Part shown: positions 1 through 11,180 of the stretch, one piece after another | Numbering within the stretch: position 1 is the stretch's first letter | Layout: each line of letters begins with the position of its first letter | Origin: Anodontia alba | Taxonomy: Eukaryota > Mollusca > Bivalvia > Lucinida > Lucinidae | Assembly (NCBI GenBank): GCA_964016985.1 | Contig: OZ024821.1 | Location: forward strand, 16,665,211 to 16,729,210 | DNA length: 64,000 nt | Direction: 5' to 3' | Notes under the pieces: model-generated | The model's input: the letters and a program-made list of their open reading frames with translations, nothing else | Told to the model about the DNA's origin: nothing | The model's database searches: none | Translations under genes and position numbers: made by a program

Positions 1-84
1 AAAAATATCAGAATTTTTTATCTGAAAATTTTCCTTTTTTTGGTTGTATTTACACTGTATTTGAATAGGCGTATTTTCGTAATG
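1..84 (+). mobile_element. GAGGCG-hairpin MITE, right end only (cut by window edge)
   Basis: The stretch matches the right half of the MITE repeated about 16 times in this window: ATATCAGAATTTTT, ATCTGAAAATTTTC, then TTGAATAGGCG and the terminal GTATTTTCGTAATG. The left half lies outside the window. There is no coding capacity. Confidence 0.85.
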
Positions 85-191
85 AGTGCTCGTGCGCAGA
101 CATATTTTAGTCGTCAATGGGCGCGCATTGCATAAGGTATACTTGTGTGCATTACATTCGTGCATTGCATCTCATATTTGACTAGCTCCAG

Positions 192-252
192 ACTAGCCGG
201 TGTCTCTGCGCATTATGCTGAGGACTTAAGGAGACTGAATACACCTGGTAGA
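192..252 (+). repeat. 61-bp direct repeat, copy 1
   Basis: This block (ACTAGCCGGTGTCTCTGCGC through GGTAGA) recurs at 570-630 with only a few mismatches. The two copies bracket the MITE at 257-534. That is far longer than a normal target duplication, so it is either part of an older repeat the MITE entered or a local duplication. Confidence 0.85.
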
Positions 253-256
253 GATT

Positions 257-534
257 CATCACGAAAACTTGCCTATATAATGTTGACCCCCTTAAACCCC
301 ACTTTTATATAGTAAAAGTGGGTTTTACAGGGGTATACATTATTTTTCTTATTTCTGCTCAAAACATAGATTGTGGTACTCGTTAGAACCGCCTCGGTGA
401 GGCGGTTCTAACGAGTACCTACAATCTATGTTTTTGAGCAGAAATAAGAAAAATATCAGAATTTTTATCTGAAAATTTTCAATTTTTTGGTTGTAAAATT
501 TTCAGCATACTTGAATAGGCTTGTTTTCGTAATG
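257..534 (+). mobile_element. GAGGCG-hairpin MITE, full length
   Basis: This is a non-autonomous foldback element. The ends are CATCACGAAAAC and GTTTTCGTAATG (inverted, Y at position 4). Inside come TGACCCCCTTAAACCCC, the AGTAAAA..GGGTTTACAGGGGTATAC block, and a central hairpin at about 361-431 whose arms read GTACTCGTTAGAACCGCC and its complement around CTCGGTGAG. Family members at 5847, 10026, 12869 and elsewhere share the layout. No transposase is present; the superfamily is not clear to me. Confidence 0.9.
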
Positions 535-569
535 TTAACCATTTTCTACAAGAGGGATAACTAGGCTAA

Positions 570-630
570 ACTAGCCGGCGTCTCTGCGCATTATGCTGAG
601 GACTTAAGGAGACAGAGTACACCGGGTAGA
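570..630 (+). repeat. 61-bp direct repeat, copy 2
   Basis: Second copy of the block at 192-252, with the same order of ACTAGCCGG, CATTATGCTGAGGAC and GGTAGA. Confidence 0.85.
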
Positions 631-2340
631 TTTTTTTTACCGTTTTCTATAAGGGGAATAACTATTGTGAATTGTTTGCCCTCCGGCATACGTGACCCCT
701 TCTGAAAAGGGTGGTTCCGAAAGGAGCAAATTCTTCTTTGCTTTTTGAGTATACATATTTTCAGAAGAGAGGCAAAACCATTTTGAAAGAGTTACCTCCC
801 TTGAAATAGTTACACTTCCCCTTTAGGGCGCTATATTGTGTATACGAACACTAAAGAGCCTCCCGTCTAAGCCAACGCAGACGCATAGACTAATGAACCT
901 TCGCTGCTTTCCATATATGATTCTGTGAGACCATTTTTGACCCAGCTGTATTATATTTCATATCTTAATAAAAATCACATTACTCCCGGTTGTCACAGCT
1001 GATACCCGATCATAAACCAAACAAAGGCAGTTTTATGATAATTTAACTAGTAATGCTGCCCTATCGTTACATATCAGACATTTTGCTTTCGAATCAATAT
1101 GTAATTTGTTAATGGCTGTATCATATGCACCAGGATTTTTTTGTCTTTATGAAAACAGCGTAACCGAGCCCCTCCGAATAGTAATCGATCGTATGGTATA
1201 TGCGATCATCGTATACCAGATCAGACTGCGCAGCTCTGATCAGGGTCTACGTTGTTCGCTACTAAAATGATTAAGTTACGCCGGCTTATCTGATTCTGTG
1301 ATGGTCGCATATTCCATGAGGGCGGTTGGTGTTACTGAACCACTGTATGGCGCTTCATTGTACAGAGAATTTCATTTCCGCATTCCATCGCCTGGATATG
1401 ACATAAATAACGTTCAAAGGGACGTAAAACACCAAATCGTCGTTGTATTCATTCTAAACCTTGACGCAAGAAAAAACCGTCAAAAAGATTGCCTTTGCAA
1501 ACAAAAAAAAAAAAACAAAAAAAACACATCACAGATTAGAAAATGGGGGTCTCGGTTTTATTCAGACTTCAGAAGCATTAATGAAGTTACGAGCAACGCT
1601 GCTTACGTCTTCTAGCGCAAACATGGGCTGGACTCCATTTTGAAAGATACCAAAATAGGCCTAATGATCCCAAAGGAAATGATATATATATACCGCTGAG
1701 ACCATTCTATCCATCAGCGTAACACTGGCCAGTGTGTTTGTCTGATTGACGCCATGCAGCTTTAAAGTGAAAGAATCTGATACTCTGAATAACAATCGAG
1801 AATGATATTGCTTTTCAGAGACTCCGTTTTTGGTAGATTCTGGCATTTCCCGGCTTAAATGTTATTGTCAGAGCCGTATCAAGCAAAAATGTGTCTTCGA
1901 GTTACATCGAAACGTACAGAATCAGATTATCTAATGCATCTACACAATCTGATCAGGACATTACCTTCTGCGCAATACCATGCATTTTGTGGAAGCCAGT
2001 AATTCTGTAAACGGACAGTGAAGGTCTCGATTTGCTTACGCGGTTTCGAAGACTAATTTGTATCTTTTGCATGACAACGCTGAAAAACCTGGAGTGCCAG
2101 AATATTCCTATTACATAGCCATCCATTTGTATACTATTTCGCTCTTCTGTTATTTAAGTCCTTGACAGTTATATACGAGACAGATAAAACAAAATAAAGT
2201 GCAAGGATGTCTGTCGGCTATGCCAATAAGCAGGCAGATATTCTAACATATATTTTATAGCTCTAGATAAGAGGAGTTATCAGGGCTCAGTTGTTCGAAA
2301 CTAACGATGTCGTTATTTAACGTATCGTTAAATCTTTGAT
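631..2340. other. No gene seen; degraded repeat fragments
   Basis: At 660-840 there is a fragment (TTCTGAAAAGG, GGAGCAAATTCTT, TTTTCAGAAGAG) with relatives near 18950-19100 and 31990-32255. At 1190-1260 there is a CAGATCAGACTGCGCAG / CTGATCAGGGTCTAC fragment typical of the window's CTGATCAG repeats. The 105-codon frame at 1298-1615 ends in poly-Lys from an A-run and has no support. I see nothing else. Confidence 0.6.
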
Positions 2341-2557
2341 CATTAAAGGTTCCATATTCCTCAACAATACACATATTTATAACCAAGAAAGGTTTAACAA
2401 ATCTATATATGATATTAATACAGTCATAAAATGTGGCACCTGACAGCCTGTAAAATTTCAGTTAGTCTCTCGTTCTTGAAATGAAATGATTTTTTTTTAT
2501 CATATCTCTGAATTAATGTTGCCAACATTAATTCAGAGATACGATAAAAAAATCGTT

Positions 2558-2591
<34 letters not shown>

Positions 2592-2737
2592 ACCCAGTTC
2601 AAGAACTAGATACTAACTGAAATTTTACAGGCTGTCAGATGTCACATTTTATGAGTATATTAATACTATGTATCAATTTATTAAACCTTTCTTGGATAAA
2701 AAAATGCCTATTTTTGAGGAATATGGAGCCTTTAAAT
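2341..2737. repeat. Large foldback (inverted repeat), arms about 180 and 214 bp
   Basis: The left arm (2341-2520, from CATTAAAGGTTCCATATTCC to ATTAATGTT) is mirrored by the right arm (2524-2737, AACATTAATTCAGAG to GGAATATGGAGCCTTTAAAT). The centre is GCC at 2521-2523. The right arm is longer mainly because of a T-run at about 2560-2590. Shared blocks include ACAGCCTGTAAAATTTCAG and its complement. It is probably a foldback MITE or a palindromic duplication; short frames inside it are chance. Confidence 0.85.
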
Positions 2738-2877
2738 ATGGCATATACGCTAATAGTTTTGTTGAAAAAAAAAAACTTTTCAGCAAACATACCTGTGAAT
2801 TACATATTGTACTTATTAAAACAGTTAACATTTTGACCACTAACGAGCTTGTTAAAAACGAGGCCCAGGTATATATT

Positions 2878-2984
2878 TTTCTTATTTCTCCACTAAAGCA
2901 TACGTTGTGGATACTCATTAGAAACGCCTCTCTGAGGTTCTTCTTAAGGATACTCGCAAGGTATGTGTTCGTTGGAAAATAAGA
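2878..2984. repeat. Degenerate GAGGCG-type hairpin
   Basis: TTCTTATTTCTCC is followed by GTTGTGGATACTCATTAGAA and ACGCCTCTCTGAGG, then a decayed right arm (GGATACTCGC) and AAAATAAGAA. It resembles the hairpin core at 63190-63300 more than the full-length MITEs. Confidence 0.6.
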
Positions 2985-3012
2985 ACAATATTGATACTTA
3001 TCCTAGTAAATA

Positions 3013-3080
3013 CACAACGTCACAACAACGTCGTTACAACGTCGCTGCAACGTCGTAACGTTGCAGCGACGTTGTGTGTT
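3013..3080. mobile_element. ACGTTG palindromic element, ends degraded
   Basis: CACAACGTC.. and ..GACGTTGTGTG arms surround GCAACGTCGTAACGTTGC. It belongs to the palindromic family at 13615, 19136, 22829, 23152 and 27605, here without clear CCCAGCGGGCAC ends. Confidence 0.7.
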
Positions 3081-3636
3081 TGCTGAGATGGCTGAAAACA
3101 AGAGCCTTATCTGGATCTATGGATTGAAACATATATTTGATGCCATCCATTCGGTTTTCGTTTGTGCCAGTTTGCATTATTGCCTGGTAAACTTGGACAA
3201 ACGAGAGTATTTTCCCTAAAGATGCAAGAGAACTTTGACATTATCAGCAATGCTAATGTGTCTAAAAGCTGAAAGCATTCTATCGTTAAGCGAAAGGTTA
3301 CGTTTTATCACATAATTATAACTATTATCTACTTAAATACCAGATTTCCGACATATAGGTTACAAATTACATGTAGATAATCATATTTCAGTATGTTAAT
3401 ATCAGACTCTCCGATAAAAAAAAAACTACTATATGACATATTCGACAAGAGTATATTCGGATAAGCATGCGCGTCCGTACAGGGAGCCCAGAGTATAAGA
3501 ATGATTGTATGATCTATAAACATTCTATTAGCGAACAACATAGCTCAAACAGACTACGCAAAGGAAGCTTACACAGTACAATCTTTACTACACAAATAGA
3601 TGTTGTTTTTTTCTTGTGCTGCAATCGCTTACTTAA

Positions 3637-3747
3637 TACCCAGTAAGCATTCTACATAAATCTACAGCGGGCCGTTATCGGCCCGTCAGCTACCCTGACG
3701 GGCCGATAACGGCCTGCTGTATATTTATGAAGAATGCTAGCTGAGTA
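3637..3747. mobile_element. TAGCATTCT / GGGCCGT palindromic MITE, copy 1
   Basis: The element runs from TACCCAGTAAGCATTCTAC to AGAATGCTAGCTGAGTA with a GC-rich stem (CGGGCCGTTATCGGCCCG and complement). Copies at 35271-35373 and 52488-52594 have the same ends and stem. It has no coding capacity. Confidence 0.85.
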
Positions 3748-4700
3748 TCACATTTCAAAAGAATGTACTAAATGTCTTCCGTTTACCATTAAGCTTTGCA
3801 AATGTTCTATAGCCGATATTTTCTATACTCCGCCGCACGATAGTGGCGGGGTATAGTGATCTTCTTTGTATGAGTTTTTTTCAATCTTTGTTCGTGTTTT
3901 TTTTTCTCTCTCTCCCTTTAATAGAATGCTGCTTGTTCATGTTAAACTTTCACATGTGATAATATCTCGTTTAATAAAACATATAAAGGTTGCCCTTGGT
4001 ATAAACAAAAATAAAACATGAAAGAACGCAAGTCGGAGTCTCGATTTAATTGAGACAATTCATATGACAGCTCCATAGGTTGCATTGATTCATATGCATG
4101 ACAAATCTAAAGTTTCCGCAAAGGGGCTGCTTCTAGAGGGCTATAGTATAGTTACACAGAAAATGCGTCTTTGTAGTTCAGTAGTATTACCAGACATTCA
4201 AACACACCATACGTATTTTATCTCGATCAGAAATGTATTGCACGTCAATTGATAGACTGTATCAGCAACGCTGTAGTATTAGTTCGCAACATAAAATTCA
4301 GCTGTATGTTAAAATACTACATTTGTATTTCATGCTATACGGCTTTTGGCGTCAATATTCAAAAACGAATATTTCCTGTGACACACAAAATATGGAAGAG
4401 GCTTGCCATTGCACAATTTCTTATTATGTTTGACAAGTCGGTAACGTACAATCTATGGTTTTCCGAAATGCGTTTCTTTTTCTTTGTTTGAATCAGTAAG
4501 AAAGTGTAATTCAGTTACGAAGTCTATTATACTTAGAAAACCTATCAAGTATACCAGATGAAATCAAACAATTATAAAAAGATCAGAGTCTTTTTGACAC
4601 ATTTCACGGCATGATATTCTGACCATCTGGGTGTGAATGTTTTTTGTTGTTTTTTTGTTTGTTTGTTTTTGTGTTTTTTTCTCTGAATATATCCTGAATA
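3748..4700. other. No gene seen
   Basis: AT-rich sequence. A short palindrome lies at about 3817-3850 (TATACTCCGCC / GGCGGGGTATA). Frames at 4233-4491 are short, lack splice or codon support, and overlap each other. Confidence 0.6.
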
Positions 4701-5040
4701 TACAGTCGAACCTCGTTATCTCGAACTCGCTTATTTCGAATTACCGCTTATCTCGAAAATCTGGTCCCTGTTTTAACATGAAACTATGACAACAGGTAAC
4801 AAAATAATGTGGAAAAGAGGAGAAATTGCTCCCATGGAGCAATTTCCCCTCTTTTCCACATTATTTTGCATATATACATATATATTTCTAACTTCAGGAG
4901 TCAAATTACATATTCATTTGTTAAATGTGGTTGTTCAATTATTGTTTTCCTCACTCTCTCAACTCTGATATGTCGAGGTATGGATATCTCTAGTGTTTCA
5001 GTGAGTCCCTTGGAATTCCAGATAACGAGAGTCGACTGTA
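4701..5040 (+). mobile_element. Tigger/pogo-like MITE (TACAGTCGA ends), copy 1
   Basis: The 340-bp element has inverted ends: TACAGTCGAACCTCGTTATC on the left, GATAACGAGAGTCGACTGTA on the right. The terminal TA fits a TA-target Tc1/mariner/pogo element. It contains an internal hairpin, GAGAAATTGCTCC-CATG-complement. A second copy in opposite orientation lies at 7910-8250. No transposase is present. Confidence 0.85.
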
Positions 5041-5107
5041 TTTTTTCCTTGTTCATAGCATGGTCATAGTCAGTGCTGGAATTCGCTTCTTCTGATTGTG
5101 ATTACTT

Positions 5108-5596
5108 CAGTTACAGAGAGTTGATGTACTACAGTTACAGAGAGTTGATGTACTACAGTTACAGAGAGTTGCTATACTACAGTTACAGAGAGTTGATGTA
5201 CTACAGTTACAGAGAGTTGATGTACTACAGTTACAGAGAGTTGATGTACTACAGTTACAGAGAGTTGATGTACTACAGTTAGAGATAGTTGATGTACTAC
5301 AGTTACAGAGAGTTGATGTACTACAGTTACAGAGAGTTGATGTACTACAGTTAGAGAGAGTTGCTATACTACAGTTACAGAGAGTTGATGTACTACAGTT
5401 ACAGAGAGTTGATGTACTACAGTTAGAGAGAGTTGATGTACTACAGTTACAGAGAGTTGATGTACTACAGTTACAGAGAGTTGATGTACTACAGTTACAG
5501 AGAGTTGATGTACTACAGTTACAGAGAGTTGATGTACTACAGTTACAGAGAGTTGATGTACTACAGTTACAGAGAGTTGATGTACTACAGTTACAG
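5108..5596. repeat. 24-bp minisatellite, about 20 copies
   Basis: The unit is TTACAGAGAGTTGATGTACT plus ACAG. Variants change ACAG to AGAG or GATGTA to GCTATA, and these variants recur in blocks. Because 24 is divisible by 3 and the unit lacks stops in several frames, long open frames appear on both strands; they are by-products of the repeat. Confidence 0.97.
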
Positions 5597-5745
5597 TATA
5601 AAGAGCATGAACAATAATGAATGTACATCCAGTAATCAATACACAGAAAGTGTAAACAATGACAGATAACAGCATAGCCAAAATTACAAAAAAAAAAAAA
5701 AAAATTGCATACTATTTAAATGCAAGAGCAAGTAACACCAAATAG

Positions 5746-5767
5746 CACACACACACACACACACACA
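5746..5767. repeat. (CA)n microsatellite
   Basis: About 11 CA units just downstream of an A-run at 5690-5704. Confidence 0.95.
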
Positions 5768-5846
5768 AAAACACACATACTGATTATACTGGAAAAAAAT
5801 AGTGAAAGATAAAGACTAGAAGAGATATAGGGTTCGCAATATAAGA

Positions 5847-6133
5847 CATCACGAAAACATACCTATATAATTTTGACCCCCTCAAACCTCATTTTTATAT
5901 AGTAAAACTGGGGTTTACAGGGGTATATGTATACATTATTTTCTTATTTCTGCTTAAAAACATAGATTGTGGGTACTCGTTAGAACCGCCTCGTCGAGGC
6001 AGTTCTAACGAGTACCCACAATCTATATTTTGAGCAGAAATATGAAAAAAGTATCAGATATTTTTTATCTGAAAATTTTCATTTTTTGGTGGTAAAATTT
6101 TCAGTATATTTGAATAGGCATGTTTTCGTAATG
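5847..6133 (+). mobile_element. GAGGCG-hairpin MITE, full length
   Basis: Ends are CATCACGAAAACATACCTAT and GCATGTTTTCGTAATG. Order as in the family: TTTTGACCCCC, GTAAAACTGGGGTTTAC, hairpin (GTACTCGTTAGAACCGCC and complement, about 5963-6029), ATCTGAAAATTTTC, TTTGGTGGTAAAATTTTC. Confidence 0.93.
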
Positions 6134-6435
6134 CAAAAATCCCATGTCGTCAGACTTGTCATCAGGCAGTTATATCAGAATAACTCCAAGTCCACATCTT
6201 CATACACATTTCACGCTATATGACTGATTGAAGTAAAAATTTTGCACTTCAATAGTCCAGAGCATGAATCCATCGGATAAGTTTTCCTTCATTTTTGTCA
6301 AAATGTGTAACATTTTGATGACAATAATGACATTATGAGAACAGATTTTTTTCTTTTCTTTTAGGGAATTCATCGATGTGATATACTCTGCTCTTAAATA
6401 TATTAAATCCCTCCTTTCAGGCTTCTATTTTTATT

Positions 6436-6478
<43 letters not shown>

Positions 6479-6693
6479 TTCAATTTGTGAGTGATAAATC
6501 CACAAAAGTAAAATTCAGTCCCATACAAGAATCTCATAGGAAATGAAGAGATCCTGCTTGAGTGCTACAGTAAGAGACTTATAGTTTCTAGATTTTGAAA
6601 AACAAATTACATTCATTACTTCGAAAGCATGTTGTGGTACTGAATTTAACAAAAGCGTTAGGAGTACTGGTCGCTTCTAATTACGTTCAAAAA
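6134..6693. other. No gene seen; (TTTA)n microsatellite inside
   Basis: The only clear structure is a tetranucleotide TTTA/ATTT run at about 6431-6482. The remainder is AT-rich without features I recognise. Confidence 0.65.
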
Positions 6694-7058
6694 TACAGTC
6701 GAACCTCAATGACGCGAACACCGATGGCTCGTTTACCATGGCTAAATCGAACTCATTTTTGAGTCCCTACGAAATTATTCCGATAGCTCAAGAAAACAAA
6801 TATTTAAGGAAATTTTCTTATTTTATTGTGAAATTGTAATTTGTGTGTACTCATTAGAATCGCCTCTTCGAGGAGGCGATTCTAATGAGTACACTCAACA
6901 TTCAATCACTGTGTAGAAAATCGAAAAGATTTCCCTAATTTATGGCTATTTGCTTCCTGAACTGGTGCCATGATTAACCCTCAGTGGCTCGAACTACCCA
7001 TGTCTCGAATGAATTTCCATGGTCCCAAAGATGTTCGAGCCATTGAGGTTCGACCGTA
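6694..7058 (+). mobile_element. TACAGTCGAACCTCAATG MITE carrying a GAGGCG hairpin
   Basis: Ends are TACAGTCGAACCTCAATG and CATTGAGGTTCGACCGTA, inverted, with subterminal GGCTCGAA-type repeats. In the middle (about 6843-6893) sits GTACTCATTAGAATCGCC with its complement around TCTTCGAGGAG. That is the same hairpin motif as in the CATYACG family, but inside an element with unrelated ends. A truncated relative lies at 21917-22157. Confidence 0.85.
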
Positions 7059-7078
7059 TGTACATGTGAACGCTTAGT

Positions 7079-7270
7079 ATACTGGGTTAAATTTTCTGCA
7101 GACGACTTTTTGAAATATTTTGTTTTCCAGACTAAAGTCTTTGAGATTTCATGCCAGCCGTCTTTATAGGATTAGGGGACATTTTGAATGAAATTTCAAA
7201 GCCTTTTTTTTCTGAAAACAAAAATAATTTCATAGTTTGTCGTCTGCTGAAAGGTTAATGCTGCTAATGA
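7079..7270. mobile_element. GTCTGCTGAAAATTTTAC-type MITE, degraded
   Basis: The left part reads TACTGGGTTAAATTTTCTGCAGACGAC and the right part GTCGTCTGCTGAAAGGTTAATGC. Between are TTGAGATTTCATGCCAG and its inverted counterpart. Relatives occur at 9755, 10998, 11262, 21190, 25610 and 31400. Confidence 0.65.
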
Positions 7271-7538
7271 CACATGTGCCAATAGATCGTTAATAATCTT
7301 TGATAATATTCTAAATCAGACATTGTTTGTTTCCAGTGATTACTCCCATCAAACGCCTATGATCTAAAACCGCAAGTAGTATTATTTTTTAAGGTTTCCA
7401 GAAGTACCGTTTTGTCTTGCCTTAATGAAGAACTGTAGCCTAAAGTCCCAATATTGCTTCTATAAAACGTTACATTGGCAGCATTGCCATTGAGGTAACG
7501 GCCTTAAAATACAGCGGTCATGTGATCGCCTTATACTT

Positions 7539-7680
7539 CATTACGCAAACACGCCTATTCAAATATATTGAAAATTTTACAACCAAAAAAAGGAAAATTT
7601 TCAGATAAAAAATCTAATATTTTTCATATTTCGTCTTTAAACATAGATTGTGGGTACTCGTTAGAACCGCCTCAGCGGTT
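7539..7680 (-). mobile_element. GAGGCG-hairpin MITE, half element
   Basis: It starts CATTACGCAAACACGCCTATTC, follows the family through TCAGATAAAAAATC and the first hairpin arm (GGGTACTCGTTAGAACCGCC), then stops at TCAGCGG. The second arm and other end are missing, and unrelated sequence follows (7681-7909, no features). Confidence 0.85.
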
Positions 7681-7909
7681 TTCCGTAACATTCCGGGTGA
7701 AGTCCGACGACGTCCTTTTGGGTAATGTAAAACCCAGTTCTCCAATCTCCGGACCGTTGAATAATAGTTTACTTCCGAATTTTCTGATCGTCTGATTGAC
7801 ATTTGAAAGATGTATTCAGAAGAGACAGTTAGAAATGCGTTGGTCCTTCTGGCGGACAGCTTGTAGCTTCCTGAACTACAATTGGAACAGTTCAACATTA
7901 TATTTTAAG

Positions 7910-8250
7910 TACAGTCGACTCTCGTTATCTCGAATTCCAAGGGACTCTCTGAAACACTTCGAGATATCCGTACCTCGACATATCAGAGTTGACAGAGTGA
8001 GGAATTCAATAAATTGAACAACCACATTTTACAAATGAATGTGTAATTTGACTCCTAAAGTTAGAAATATATATATATAAAATAATGTGGGAAAGAGGAG
8101 AAATTGCTCCTTAGGAGCAATTTCTCCTCTTTTCCACATTATTTTGTTACCTGTTGTCATAGTTTCATGTTAAAACAGGGACCAGATTTTCACTTCGAGA
8201 TAAGCGGTAATTCTAAATAATCGAGTTCGAGATAACGAGGTTCGACTGTA
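7910..8250 (-). mobile_element. Tigger/pogo-like MITE (TACAGTCGA ends), copy 2
   Basis: This is the inverse of 4701-5040. It starts TACAGTCGACTCTCGTTATC, has the same internal AGGAGAAATTGCTCC / GGAGCAATTTCTCCT hairpin and the AACAGGTAACAAAATAAT block mirrored, and ends CGAGGTTCGACTGTA. Confidence 0.88.
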
Positions 8251-10025
8251 TTTTAAATCTGGAACAGTGTTTAGGTGATCTTCCTAACGGATTTGGAGAG
8301 AGTTTCTGCTTTTTCCTTCCTTCATTTTTTTTTTCTGAACATCGTGAGACTTTTTCTATGCCTCGCGAAGTAGTAGAGTATATGTAGTAGATCGCCCTTA
8401 TGATACCAAGGAGCTGTTAGCTAAAATATTTACTTAAAGCTCCATCGGAATCACACGATAAGTCAAATCCGTCAGCTTTGTGATGAAGATGAGTCTTGGA
8501 CAGGAAAAGAAAACGTTGTATAATACAACAATTGTATTTATTTAATACAAAAGAATTTCAAAACGTGGTGTATTTGATTAAGCTTACAGGATGCGGGATG
8601 GGGTGGGGAATTTTGTTCACAGTATTTTGTCTTTTTCTTATGAATTCAGATTTAAAAATAACGGTCAAATTAAGAGTTTAATCTTAAAAAAAGTAATATA
8701 AGTAAGATTCCTCTATCAAGAAAATGTAAGCCGAGGGTGTGTTGAATGTATGTTAATAAAAATATATATGGATAGACACATTCCTAAAATTTGACGAATC
8801 TTTTCCCGTGTAAGATCAATAGAAAAGTAAGATAGTATTAATTTGTAGACTGGGGACATATTAAAGTTACTCTGTAAGTCTATGGATATGATCTAAATCA
8901 TAGAACAAAATACTAAATACTAAATTGTGTATTCACATACAAAAATGTAGTGTGAGTTAATCTCAGAATATTTAAAAGACAATGCCATACAAAATTATCA
9001 TGATGATCTTTTTTTTTTTTTTTTTTTTTTCATTCTATTAAGATTAACATGGTTACTAGAAGACGTCAACAAAGCATTTAGAAATGTATTCCACTATGGC
9101 GGATGGATAAAATATTTCATGTTTTGGGTGTTTTTCGAACGGATTGCTGCAGAGATCAAGACAGTAAATTAAATAATATTGGACGACAACATACATGTAA
9201 TATAGTGAATTACCTACGATTTAACGTAAGTTCATGTTTTAACGGTTAGATGCTCATGACCCTTACAGGAATACAGCCATAATATAAAGTATGAATAGCA
9301 TGTGTTCAGGACTTTGTCATACAGTATTACCTTTGTAATTTCTTGACCAATTTTGATCAAATTTGTATCAATGTTTACGGTTTGTTAAGCTTTTCATTGT
9401 GAAATATATATTATATAAGGTTTGCGTTCCCCTTTTAGTCTTTCTGGGTCACGTATTTTACAGCTTTTTGCAAAAGGTTGTTCATAGTTTGCCTGAAATA
9501 TATACAGTTGTTACAATGTATCTCAGACTAGACGAATTACTGTGTTTCATTTTTTATCGACGGCGACGAATACGATGAACACGGTATCAAATAAAATGAG
9601 AATAACTGGTTCTAAACGGGCATTCTGGTAAACTTTTTCTTTTTACATTAATTGCGCAACACGAGGTCTTTTTTTATCATATTGACGGACAATAACCTTT
9701 ATGAATGTCTGGGATAATTCATCAGAAAACAGATTGGTAATATTTTTTTTCTTTTCTTTTCCCTGAAAACAGGATTTGACATTTCGTGCCAACTGTCTCT
9801 AGTTTGCATGAAAATTTAAATTTTGTTTTCTGGTAAAAATAAGAACACTATTTCAAAATGTCGTCTGCTGAAAATTTTACCAAAAGTGCTAAGTGTTAAA
9901 GTCTGATCAGGACTTTTGCTATTCGCGTAAGGGGAATGGATACATATTCAGGAGGGGCAAGTTTATCATAGTTATTTTCGCCTCCATTCTGAAAAAAAAG
10001 AGTTTACTCTAATGAAAAAAGAATT
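8251..10025. other. No gene seen; degraded MITE at the distal end
   Basis: AT-rich sequence with a T-run at about 9009-9030. At about 9755-9905 a degraded member of the GTCTGCTGAAAATTTTAC family is visible (AACAGGATTTGACATTTCG, GTCGTCTGCTGAAAATTTTA). Frames of 60-71 codons in this stretch lack any other support. Confidence 0.6.
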
Positions 10026-10304
10026 CATTACGAAAACACGCCTGTTCAAATATAGTGAAAATTTTACAGCCAAAAATAGGAAAATTTTCAGATAAAAATT
10101 CTGATATTTTTCATATTTCTGCTCAAAACATAGATTGTGGATACTCGTTAGAACCGCCTCGCCGAGGCGGTTCTAACGAGTACCCATAATCTATGTTTTT
10201 GAGCAGAAATAAGAAAAATAATGTATACCCCTGTAAACCCCAGTTTTACTATATAAAAGTGGGGTTGAATGGGGTCAAAATTATATAGGCGTGTTTTCGT
10301 AATG
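10026..10304 (-). mobile_element. GAGGCG-hairpin MITE, full length
   Basis: Ends are CATTACGAAAACACGCCTG and GGCGTGTTTTCGTAATG. The hairpin (about 10132-10203) is almost perfect: GTACTCG/ATACTCG plus TTAGAACCGCCTCG and its complement. The orientation is reversed relative to the copy at 257. Confidence 0.93.
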
Positions 10305-10479
10305 TTGCGCCCAAGGGGAGCAAATTCTTTCGTTTTAGAGAGTATCCCTTTTTAGAGGGGTTTTTGATGTGCAGAAAAAAAAAACAGGGATTCACAAAAT
10401 TTGTCTCCCTTACACACAATGCCAGGTTTTTCCATTCACATTAACTAATTTATGCTTGACGGTCCATAAAAGGTACATT

Positions 10480-10695
10480 GGCAAACAGTGTAGACCCAGA
10501 ACAGATGCCACAGAATACACTGTTTGCATTGAATACAGGAATTTCTATAAAATATGTTGTTTTTTTTTTTACATATGTATAAAAAATAAAAATAAATAAC
10601 CAGACACCTCTTTTATTGCAAATGGACCGGTCCAAAGAATTAAGATAGAAGCGTCCACTCGGTATCAATGTACATGTACATATGTAAATGGGTTT
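10480..10695. mobile_element. Repeat with TGTTTGC / GTAGACCCAGA and GGACCGGTCCAAAG
   Basis: The order GGCAAACAGTGTAGACCC, TTGAATACAGGAATTTCTAT, AACCAGACA, GGACCGGTCCAAAGA and TGTAAATGGGTTTA recurs at 11490-11640 (partial), at 12369-12561 and, split in two, at 15240-15299 plus 17546-17630. Non-coding; probably a MITE. Confidence 0.65.
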
Positions 10696-10997
10696 ACCGC
10701 ACGATACTGTTGAACGAAGAAAACTTAAAAAAAAAAAATAAATAAAATAAAAAAAAGTGATAAGATGGCTCTGGATGATCTAGGTCTTCGCTTTTTATTT
10801 ATAGCATAGGGGTCGTTTTCTCACCTTGTCCCAAACAAGTTTTGCCCATTGATAACACACAGCGAAAAGCGAAAGCACAAAAGTCGACAACAATTTGATC
10901 TGTACCGTTGTTTTTCTTTGACACTTAACCTTATAAATGTCGGGACATCGTCAGAGGACCCGTCCATCATGCAGACAAAATGATCCATTAACCCTTT

Positions 10998-11146
10998 AAA
11001 TGTAGCAGACGGCTTTCTCTTTATTTATTATTTATATTCTTTTTTTTTTTTTTTTCAGAAGAATGGGACTTGGCATTCTACGCTTAGCAGGTGGTTTACA
11101 TAAAATGAAAAACCTTACAGGCTCTGAAAAAAAAACAACCAAAAAA

Positions 11147-11180
<34 letters not shown>

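Noticed and set aside
1298..1643. Two frames of 60 and 105 codons
   Set aside because: The C-terminal half comes from an A-run, no homology is recognisable and the two frames overlap.
5108..5596. CRISPR-like array
   Set aside because: Units are contiguous without unique spacers, and the sequence is eukaryotic.
5107..5681. Long open frames on both strands over 5.1-5.7 kb as repeat-protein genes
   Set aside because: They follow from a 24-bp unit without stops; no start context, splice sites or non-repeat coding flank.
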